Shown in pieces: positions 57,952 through 64,000 of a DNA stretch of 64,000 bases; position 1 is the stretch's first letter, and each line of letters opens with the position of its first letter. Location: NCBI GenBank assembly GCA_022600955.1, contig JAHZJK010000029.1, positions 1 through 64,000 of the forward strand, given 5' to 3'. The translations under genes and the position numbers were made by a program. Below the pieces are notes generated by a model. The model was not told where the DNA came from, did no database searches, and was given only the letters and a program-made list of their open reading frames with translations. The stretch is from Gammaproteobacteria bacterium (lineage in GTDB: Bacteria > Pseudomonadota > Gammaproteobacteria > Steroidobacterales > Woeseiaceae).

Positions 57952-58700
57952 TCGAGGACACCAAGACCTACGCGTATGCAGATGATTTACTACGTGGGCG
58001 CATCATTCTGGTGACAGGCGCCAGCGACGGAATTGGCAAGGCATTGGCACTTGAATGCGCCCGGCTCGGAGCGCAAGTGATCCTGCATGGCCGCAGTGTT
58101 CCGAAACTGGAAGCAGTTTACGATCAGATCACGGCGATGGACGGTGCCGCGCGCCCTTCGATAGCCGTGCTCGACCTCGCGGCTGCCAATGCCGAGAGCT
58201 ACATGACGCTCGCGCAGAGCATCGAAGATGAGTTCGGACGCCTCGACGGCCTGGTTCAGAACGCGAGCATTCTCGGAGAACGCTACTCGCTGGAACAATA
58301 TGACGCAGTTCTGTTCCAGCGTGTAATGCATGTCAACGTTACAGCGACCTTTGCGCTCACCCAGGTATTTATGCCGTTGCTGCACAAGTCTGATGACGCG
58401 TCAGTGATATTTACGAGCAGCGGTGTCGGCCGCACTGGCAAAGCGTTCTGGGGTGCATACGCCGTTTCGAAATTTGCGACAGAGGGTCTGTCACAGGTCC
58501 TCGCTGATGAGACAAAGCACACGGACATTCGTGTTAACTGCATCAATCCGGGGGCCACGCGGACCGCTATGCGACTGGCAGCGTACCCAGCGGAGGACAG
58601 AGACCTTCTGAAGACTCCCGAAGATATCCTGCCAACCTATATCTACTTGTTGGGTGCAGAGAGCAAGGGCGTTACCGGACAGAGCATTGACGCTCAATAA
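57948..58700 (+). CDS. yciK: Short-chain dehydrogenase (YciK-like)
   Basis: 250 residues, classical SDR. The cofactor motif is VTGASDGIGKALALECARLGA, followed by QNASILG, the catalytic serine in FTSSGVGRTGKAFWGAYAVSKFA and the YxxxK motif YAVSK. The substrate is unknown in this family. It starts at TTG 57948 overlapping the rmuC stop by 4 bases; no other start is in frame before the cofactor motif. It is the last gene of the mtaD operon and is convergent with rluB, 18 bp away. Confidence 0.92.
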   Translation: MIEDTKTYAYADDLLRGRIILVTGASDGIGKALALECARLGAQVILHGRSVPKLEAVYDQITAMDGAARPSIAVLDLAAANAESYMTLAQSIEDEFGRLDGLVQNASILGERYSLEQYDAVLFQRVMHVNVTATFALTQVFMPLLHKSDDASVIFTSSGVGRTGKAFWGAYAVSKFATEGLSQVLADETKHTDIRVNCINPGATRTAMRLAAYPAEDRDLLKTPEDILPTYIYLLGAESKGVTGQSIDAQ

Positions 58701-58718
58701 ACCCGATTTAACAATGAT

Positions 58719-59546
58719 TTACCGCCGCCTCTTAAAGGCTTTTCTTGGTTTTCGGGGCGGTTTGTAGTCATCCGCCGGAGGCGCCATGCCCGCAGCAATG
58801 TAGAGTAACCGTACCTGCGCGGGCGTCAGTGCCTCGTATTTGCCGCGGCGGAGCTTTCTTGGCAACTGCAGCGGACCATAGGCGACGCGAATGAGGCGAC
58901 TCACCTTGTAACCGACCGACTCCCACAGACGCCGCACCTCGCGATTGCGCCCTTCTTTCAAGGTGACGTCGAACCAGCGATTGGCGCCCTCGCCCCCACC
59001 GCTTTCTATGGTCTCGAAACTGGCCCTACCATCTTCCAGTTCGACACCCTCACGAAGTTTTTCAAGCTCGGCTTTGCTCGGGTTGCCGTGTACCCGGACT
59101 GAATACTTGCGGACGATTTCTGCCGACGGGTGCATCAGGCGGTTCGCCAATGCGCCGTCGGTTGTGAATATCAGTAGTCCCGTCGTCGCAAGATCAAGCC
59201 GACCTACCGCTACCCACCGCGAGCCTTTGAGACGGGGCAACGAATCGAAAACAAGCTTGCGACCCTCAGGGTCCTCGCGGCTCGTGAGCTCGTCGCCCGG
59301 TTTGTTATAGATAATGTGGCGGTGTGCTCTTTGCAGACCGCGGATTGACAGCGGCTTGCCGTCGAGCGTGACTTTCTCTGTCCCCTCGATCTGGTCGCCA
59401 ATCTCCGCGACCCGACCGTCTATTAACAGTCGTTTTTCACGAATCCAGCTCTCTACCTTGCGACGCGAGCCGTGGCCCGCAGCAGCCAGGATTTTCTGAA
59501 CGCGATCAGCCAACCGGGTCTGGCCACTTTGTGACCACGAGTTCAT
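58719..59546 (-). CDS. rluB: 23S rRNA pseudouridine(2605) synthase
   Basis: RluB modifies U2605 in the peptidyl-transferase region. The 275-residue protein has an N-terminal S4 domain ([27 protein letters not shown]) and the RsuA/RluB core with catalytic aspartate in [20 protein letters not shown]. It ends in a basic tail ([13 protein letters not shown]). The start is taken as ATG 59546; ATG 59555 and GTG 59567 are also in frame. All lie inside the scpB 3' end. Confidence 0.94.
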   Translation of the reverse strand: MNSWSQSGQTRLADRVQKILAAAGHGSRRKVESWIREKRLLIDGRVAEIGDQIEGTEKVTLDGKPLSIRGLQRAHRHIIYNKPGDELTSREDPEGRKLVFDSLPRLKGSRWVAVGRLDLATTGLLIFTTDGALANRLMHPSAEIVRKYSVRVHGNPSKAELEKLREGVELEDGRASFETIESGGGEGANRWFDVTLKEGRNREVRRLWESVGYKVSRLIRVAYGPLQLPRKLRRGKYEALTPAQVRLLYIAAGMAPPADDYKPPRKPRKAFKRRR

Positions 59547-60327
59547 CGCCCTCATCGGCGGACTCACTCACAGCATCCTCATCGACGGCCTCGACAACTT
59601 CAGCAACCTCCGCGACCTCGACTTCGGGTTCTGGCTCACCCTCCGGGTGTAGTACTGGCAAGTCCGTGCCTTGTGCCTCTTCAAGGTCAGGCGCGGCTTG
59701 TAAATCATTGGATGCCTCAACCGCGTCCGACACAACTGGCAGTCCCTCGGTTTCGCCCGAGCCTTCGACTTCCGGCAGGTTTAGCTGCACTCGCAAACTT
59801 TCCCAGTCAGCCAGATCAGCCAATGGCGGCAGGTCGTCGAGTTTCTTGAGGCCAAAATAGTCTAGAAATGCCTTTGCCGTACCGAACATCGATGGGCGCC
59901 CCGGAACGTCACGATGACCGACCACACGAACCCAGTCGCGCTCCATCAGTTGTCGGATAATATTGCTGCTCACCGACACTCCGCGAATTTCTTCAATCTC
60001 ACCACGCGTTATCGGTTGCCGATACGCGATCAGTGCCAGGGTTTCGAAAAGCGCGCGGGAGTATCGCGGCGGCCGCTCCTCCCAGAGTTTCTGCAACCGG
60101 TCGGCCATTGTCGCTTTGACCTGCATGCGAAAACCCGATGCGACCTCCGAGATAATAATGCCTCGGGGTTCGTACTCGTCGTTGAGTGTCGCGATGGATT
60201 TTCTTATCTCAGCTTTCTCGGGCGCCATGCGCCCGTCGAACAGCCCTTTAAGCTGGTCGATATTGAGAGGTCGCCCTGCTGCCAGCAGCGCCGCCTCCAA
60301 AAAATATTTGATCTCGTTTTCGTCCAT
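59506..60327 (-). CDS. scpB: Segregation and condensation protein B
   Basis: 273 residues. Two winged-helix domains (about 1-175, [46 protein letters not shown]) are followed by a long acidic tail rich in Glu, Val and Ala (about 195-270) of unknown role. ScpB binds ScpA and Smc in chromosome condensation. The ATG shares one base with the scpA stop (TAATG). The tail overlaps the rluB start. Confidence 0.95.
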   Translation of the reverse strand: MDENEIKYFLEAALLAAGRPLNIDQLKGLFDGRMAPEKAEIRKSIATLNDEYEPRGIIISEVASGFRMQVKATMADRLQKLWEERPPRYSRALFETLALIAYRQPITRGEIEEIRGVSVSSNIIRQLMERDWVRVVGHRDVPGRPSMFGTAKAFLDYFGLKKLDDLPPLADLADWESLRVQLNLPEVEGSGETEGLPVVSDAVEASNDLQAAPDLEEAQGTDLPVLHPEGEPEPEVEVAEVAEVVEAVDEDAVSESADEGDELVVTKWPDPVG

Positions 60328-61244
60328 TACTCATCTTCTGCAGGAGTCTCTTCTTCCAAAGACTCCTGATCTTCGTCAGGTACCAGTCGCACCGATGATG
60401 CCGCTCTGACATGCAGCGGTGCGTATTGTTCGGATTGCACAACCTCGACGACTGATTCTTTCAGCAGTTCGAGGATGGCGATAAAAGTTACTGCGACACC
60501 CATGCGTCCTTCTTCCGGATCGAACAGGTCAATAAAATGCGTAAACGAGTTAGCCCTGATGCGCGAGAGTATCTCGCTCATGCGTTGTCGTACGGACAAC
60601 GGCTCGCGTTGAATATGATGACTGCTGAACATCTCGGCGCGTTTCAGAACGTCGTGAAAGGCCAGCAACAATTCCTTCATCGTGACGTCGGGCAACGCAG
60701 TGACGATCTTGCGTTCCGGTGCATCGGCACTGGCCACAAACACGTCACGCTCAAGTCGCGGCAGATCACTGATATCTTCCGCGGCCTTTTTGAAGCGCTC
60801 GTATTCCTGCAATCGTCGGACCAGTTCAGCGCGCGGATCGTCTTCTTCGTCATCCTGCGCTTCAGGGCGCGGCAGAAGCATACGTGATTTGATCTCGGCC
60901 AGCATAGCCGCCATCAGCAGGTATTCGCCGGCAAGCTCAAGCTGCAGCTCTTTCATGACTTCTATGTACTGCACGTATTGCTTGGTGATCTCGGCGATCG
61001 GAATATCGAGGACATCGATGTTCTGACGGCGGATCAGATACAGCAGAAGATCCAGAGGGCCTTCGAACGCCTCCAGAAAAACCTGCAACGCATACGGCGG
61101 GATATAGAGGTCCTGCGGCAACGTTGTAACGGGCTCGCCATCGACAACGGCAAACGGCATTTCACCTTGCGAGGGGGACTGTGCGTCGTCCTGCGCCGGC
61201 TTGGGGGCGTCTTCAGGTGTCAGGACTGTGAGTTCTGGTTTCAT
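60327..61244 (-). CDS. scpA: Segregation and condensation protein A
   Basis: 305 residues, the kleisin of the Smc-ScpAB complex. The N-terminal SMC-binding part begins FLEAFEGPLDLLLYLIRRQNIDVLDIPIAEITKQYVQYI. The C-terminal winged helix has GRMGVAVTFIAILELLKESVVEVVQSE. Both ends are extended: about 50 residues precede the kleisin start, and an acidic tail EEETPAEDE ends the chain. Presence of ScpAB implies that Smc serves condensation here. Confidence 0.95.
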   Translation of the reverse strand: MKPELTVLTPEDAPKPAQDDAQSPSQGEMPFAVVDGEPVTTLPQDLYIPPYALQVFLEAFEGPLDLLLYLIRRQNIDVLDIPIAEITKQYVQYIEVMKELQLELAGEYLLMAAMLAEIKSRMLLPRPEAQDDEEDDPRAELVRRLQEYERFKKAAEDISDLPRLERDVFVASADAPERKIVTALPDVTMKELLLAFHDVLKRAEMFSSHHIQREPLSVRQRMSEILSRIRANSFTHFIDLFDPEEGRMGVAVTFIAILELLKESVVEVVQSEQYAPLHVRAASSVRLVPDEDQESLEEETPAEDE

Positions 61245-61290
61245 GCGGGTTCCGGCGAATATCGGCGCATTCTATCGTATATCTTCGCGT

Positions 61291-61911
61291 TCAGGTGAAC
61301 TGGCTTACGTCGCCCTGCCCGGCACGCAAGACCTCGACGGAGCCTGAGGAAAGATCGAGCACTGTCGTGGGCTCAACCCCTGCCGGGCCACTGGAGATAA
61401 TGGCCTCAATCTGGTTGCCAATGCGCTCATCTATCTCATGAGGATCGGTCAGCGGACTGTCATCGCCGGGCAATGTCAGGGTCGAGCTCATGATTGGCTC
61501 GCCCAGAGTCTCCAGGATGGCATGTGCAAGCGGATGTTGCGGCACCCGCAGTCCTATCGTGCGGCGTTTGGGATTCTGCAGCATCCTCGGAACAGCCCGC
61601 GTTGCTGGCAGCACGATCGTATACGGTCCTGGCGTGATCGATTTGATTAAGCGATAAGCCCAGTTGTCAACACGCGCATACAAGCTGATCTCGGACAGGT
61701 CTGCGCAGACCAGTGTGAAATTGTGCTTCTTGTCCATGCGGCGAATACGCCGGATCCGGTCGATCGCTTTCCGGTCACCGATGTGACAGCCGAACGCATA
61801 GCTCGAATCCGTTGGATACGCCACGAGGCCACCCGCCTGGATGATTTCGACGACCTGCGCCACACGACGCGGCTGCGGATCGTCCGGATGAATTTCTATG
61901 ATTTTCGCCAC
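61291..61911 (-). CDS. yciO: YciO family protein (Sua5/YrdC fold)
   Basis: 206 residues from GTG 61911, equal to E. coli YciO. TTG 61932 is an alternative start. The start VAKIIEIHPDDPQPRRV and the core GGLVAYPTDSSYAFGCHIGDRKAIDRIRRIR match it, with HNFTLVCADLSEIS and RTIGLRVPQHPLAHAILETLGEP. The fold binds dsRNA and nucleotides. YciO is a paralogue of the tRNA threonylcarbamoyl-AMP synthase TsaC; its own role is less certain. It is convergent with none and lies upstream of scpA on the same strand. Confidence 0.92.
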   Translation of the reverse strand: MAKIIEIHPDDPQPRRVAQVVEIIQAGGLVAYPTDSSYAFGCHIGDRKAIDRIRRIRRMDKKHNFTLVCADLSEISLYARVDNWAYRLIKSITPGPYTIVLPATRAVPRMLQNPKRRTIGLRVPQHPLAHAILETLGEPIMSSTLTLPGDDSPLTDPHEIDERIGNQIEAIISSGPAGVEPTTVLDLSSGSVEVLRAGQGDVSQFT

Positions 61912-61974
61912 GCGCGGATTGTAGGCGAGCAACCCCGTCGCGGATACCCCTGCGATACGCTACTATCCCGCCCC

Positions 61975-62538
61975 ATGAACCTGCTAATCGAATTCTTCCC
62001 GCTGATACTGTTTCTGGCGGCCTACCTGTACAAGGACATCTACCTGGCGCTGATTGTCCTCATGATTGCGATGCCGGTGGCGTTACTTATCAAGTACATC
62101 CGCACCAAGAAACTCGACAAGATGCTTTTCTGGTCAACCGTGTTCCTGTTGGTCGCTGGCGGATTTACGCTCTACTTCCGGAACCCGCTCTTTGTTTACT
62201 GGAAACCGACGGTGTTCTACTGGGCGGTCGCCATTGCTTTTCTCGGCAGCCAGTTCGTGAGTGACAAGCCGCTGGCGCAACGATTCTTCGGCCTGGTCGA
62301 AGGACTGAACATGGAGAAGATCACACGAGCGCAATGGGTCAAGCTGAACATTGCATGGGTTCTGTACGCGATCGCTGCAGGCATCCTGAATATTTATGTC
62401 GCCTACAACTTTGAAGAGGCGACCTGGGTGAAATTCAAAGTATTTGGACTCATGGCAATAACGTTTGTGTTCTTGCTTGGTCAGACTTTATGGATCGCCA
62501 ATATCATTGGCGATGACGAAGAACAGGAACAGGAATGA
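61975..62538 (+). CDS. yciB: Inner membrane septation protein (YciB/IspZ)
   Basis: 187 residues from ATG 61975, with five membrane segments: [55 protein letters not shown] and two later. The family segment LEKITRAQW appears as [16 protein letters not shown]. YciB affects envelope and septation in E. coli and Shigella. The frame stays open far upstream through the yciO region, but that is antisense. The stop overlaps yciI by 4 bases. Confidence 0.95.
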   Translation: MNLLIEFFPLILFLAAYLYKDIYLALIVLMIAMPVALLIKYIRTKKLDKMLFWSTVFLLVAGGFTLYFRNPLFVYWKPTVFYWAVAIAFLGSQFVSDKPLAQRFFGLVEGLNMEKITRAQWVKLNIAWVLYAIAAGILNIYVAYNFEEATWVKFKVFGLMAITFVFLLGQTLWIANIIGDDEEQEQE

Positions 62539-62837
62539 TGTGGTACGCAGTTATCAGTGAAGACCATGAAAACTCACTCGACAACCGGATGGCTGCGAGA
62601 CCTGATCATGTCGCAAGACTAAAATCACTCGCCGATACAGGCCGGCTGCTAATCGCAGGACCTCATCCCGCTATCGACTCTGCTGACCCGGGTGCCGCCG
62701 GATTTACGGGCAGTCTTGTAGTCGTCGAGTTCGACTCTCTGGAAGATGCCAAAGCCTGGGCGGATGAAGATCCGTATGTCGCGGCTGGCGTCTACAAGCA
62801 CGTCACGGTCAAGCCGTTTAACTGTGTACTGCCATGA
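62535..62837 (+). CDS. yciI: YciI-like protein
   Basis: 100 residues, ferredoxin-like YCII fold. Seen are [31 protein letters not shown] and the [10 protein letters not shown]-type end as [22 protein letters not shown]. The conserved His (in RPDHVARL) and Asp (in DEDPY) of the putative active site are present. Its function is not established. It is coupled to yciB and bolA through ATG overlaps. Confidence 0.95.
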   Translation: MMWYAVISEDHENSLDNRMAARPDHVARLKSLADTGRLLIAGPHPAIDSADPGAAGFTGSLVVVEFDSLEDAKAWADEDPYVAAGVYKHVTVKPFNCVLP

Positions 62838-63097
62838 ACGAACACAGAATCGAGCTAATTGAGAAGAAGCTGAAACAGGCATTCTCACCGAAAGAGCTGC
62901 TAGTGAAAGACCAGAGCCACCTGCATGCTGGTCATGCGGGAGCGAAAGACGGCCGGGGACACTTTGATGTTGTTATCTCAGCGGCAAAACTGAGTGATTG
63001 CTCACGGGTGCAGGCTCATCGGCTGATCTACGATGCACTGGGCGACTTGATGCAGACCGACATTCACGCACTCAAGATATCCATCCGGGACAACTAA
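62834..63097 (+). CDS. bolA: BolA family protein
   Basis: 87 residues, class II KH-like fold. The N-terminal [28 protein letters not shown] contains the histidines used with glutaredoxins to bind a 2Fe-2S cluster. It ends with the KH helix [15 protein letters not shown] and DIHALKISI. BolA links iron-sulfur handling with envelope and stress responses. It starts 4 bases inside yciI. Confidence 0.95.
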   Translation: MNEHRIELIEKKLKQAFSPKELLVKDQSHLHAGHAGAKDGRGHFDVVISAAKLSDCSRVQAHRLIYDALGDLMQTDIHALKISIRDN

Positions 63098-63150
63098 AGC
63101 CCGTCTAATCGTTTATTATTCGCACAAATTTCACTGAGGATACGTAAATC

Positions 63151-63963
63151 ATGATTTCTATTTCTCGTTCCAACAAGGTTGGAACACGCTTTGCCGCTCT
63201 GGCTTTGAGCCTGTCTGTCGCGCTGGCCACCGGCTGTGCTCCTGCGCAGCAGGAAACAGTTCAAGAGCTGGACAGAAGCGAAGACTCTGAGTTGTTCAGC
63301 GTCTTTGCCGCCTCGCAACTCCGCAAGCCGCTGGAACAAGCATCGCCGGAAGAACGGGCCAGTGCGATGGAGCAATTGACGGACCTGTACCTGATCGCCT
63401 CGACCGATCGTGCCGTAGAACTGGGCAAGGGTGAGAACGTTCGAGCGCAGATCGAACTGCAACGCGTGGTTACCTTGTTCAACGCCTTCGCGGTCGACTT
63501 TCTCGAATCCAATCCGGCAACAGAAGAAGAGATCCTGGCTGCGTATAGCGAACAAACGGCACTTGTTCCTACGGAATTTAAAGCGAGACATATTCTGGTA
63601 GAAACCGAAGACGCGGCCAAAGGCCTGATTGAAGAGCTGCAAGGCGGCGCGGATTTTGTAGAACTGGCGAAACAGCACTCAACAGGACCGACTGGCCCTG
63701 CCGGTGGTGATCTTGGTTGGTTCGCGCCACAGACAATGGTGAAAGAATTCTCTGATGCGGTTGCCGTTCTCGATGATGGCGGCTTCACGCCAGCACCGGT
63801 TCAGACACAATTCGGCTGGCACGTCATCTTGCGCGAAGACTCTCGTGAAGGAACCGCCCCACCGTTAGACGGCGTTCGCGAAGTTATCCAACGCAAGATC
63901 GAACAAGAGAAGTTCAGTAAGTACGTCGAAGATTTGCGCGGCGGCACCGAAGAACAATCCTGA
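63151..63963 (+). CDS. Parvulin-type peptidyl-prolyl isomerase, probable lipoprotein
   Basis: 270 residues. A signal sequence ends at a lipobox-like LATG-C29 followed by Ala, favouring outer-membrane sorting (the leucine sits at -4 rather than -3). Residues 30-135 are helical and SurA/PrsA-like (chaperone part). Residues 140-240 form the parvulin domain with ARHILVETEDAAKGLIEEL, FVELAKQHSTGPTGPAGGDLGWF and FGWHVILREDS. It probably assists folding of exported proteins. It has its own 53-base upstream gap after bolA. Confidence 0.93.
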   Translation: MISISRSNKVGTRFAALALSLSVALATGCAPAQQETVQELDRSEDSELFSVFAASQLRKPLEQASPEERASAMEQLTDLYLIASTDRAVELGKGENVRAQIELQRVVTLFNAFAVDFLESNPATEEEILAAYSEQTALVPTEFKARHILVETEDAAKGLIEELQGGADFVELAKQHSTGPTGPAGGDLGWFAPQTMVKEFSDAVAVLDDGGFTPAPVQTQFGWHVILREDSREGTAPPLDGVREVIQRKIEQEKFSKYVEDLRGGTEEQS

Positions 63964-64000
63964 GTTAACTTAATCCAAGTTTTTGTTCAGGTAAGGGCGC

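Noticed and set aside
61723-61974. Upstream extension of yciB antisense to yciO
   Set aside because: It is a mirror of the yciO coding strand; YciB homology begins at MNLLIEFFP (61975).

Overview
The window is a dense, almost fully coding stretch of a bacterial chromosome and reads as core genome of a non-enteric gammaproteobacterium. Pointers are: both IHF subunits, LapA/LapB, UbiG, RmuC and MupP-type genes in gammaproteobacterial order; a bifunctional aspartate kinase/diaminopimelate decarboxylase (lysAC), a fusion known from Xanthomonas; a TrpR-family regulator heading the his operon; and ScpA/ScpB (so Smc-type condensin rather than MukBEF). A lineage near Xanthomonadales, Steroidobacterales or Woeseiales is my inference and is not proven here. 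I see no phage, insertion sequence, CRISPR array or integron.

Region 1 (1-16,800) is amino acid biosynthesis. leuC (5' end cut by the window), leuD and leuB overlap; a convergent metB-like gene follows, controlled by a clear SAM-I riboswitch. A TrpR-family regulator sits behind a 44-bp palindrome and is followed by hisG-D-C-B-H-A-F-E on the same strand. hisI is absent, and hisF appears to start at an AUU codon. Next, on the minus strand, are a GST-family gene, lysAC behind a leader terminator, and ilvD.

Region 2 (16,800-27,100) is more individual: a membrane Ser/Thr kinase with extracytoplasmic Calx-beta-like repeats, an FAD-linked D-2-hydroxyacid dehydrogenase, a threonine/serine dehydratase, a class III cyclase-like protein lacking one catalytic residue, and an RND efflux pair with the pump gene first.

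Region 3 (27,100-36,300) is translation and repair: infC (AUC start)-rpmI-rplT-pheS-pheT-ihfA-merR-tRNA-Pro, tRNA-Val, uvrB, a divergent aspartate-type aminotransferase, and tRNA-Asn with a strong terminator.

Region 4 (36,300-41,800) holds a GGDEF-EAL protein with a degenerate cyclase site, a secreted amidohydrolase, a DUF6498-like membrane protein, galU and a small secreted helix-hairpin-helix protein.

Region 5 (41,900-53,700, minus strand) is the cluster gyrA-serC-serA-pheA-aroA-cmk-rpsA-ihfB-lapA-lapB, linking serine and aromatic precursor synthesis to translation and LPS control. Region 6 (53,900-64,000) carries mtaD-ubiG-mupP-rmuC-yciK, then minus-strand scpA-scpB-rluB and yciO, then yciB-yciI-bolA and a parvulin lipoprotein.

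No wholly new defence or mobile system is visible. The most unusual signals are regulatory: the his palindrome and its TrpR-like partner, the two non-AUG/GUG/UUG starts (infC and hisF), the metB riboswitch with a competing helix, and the lysAC leader terminator.
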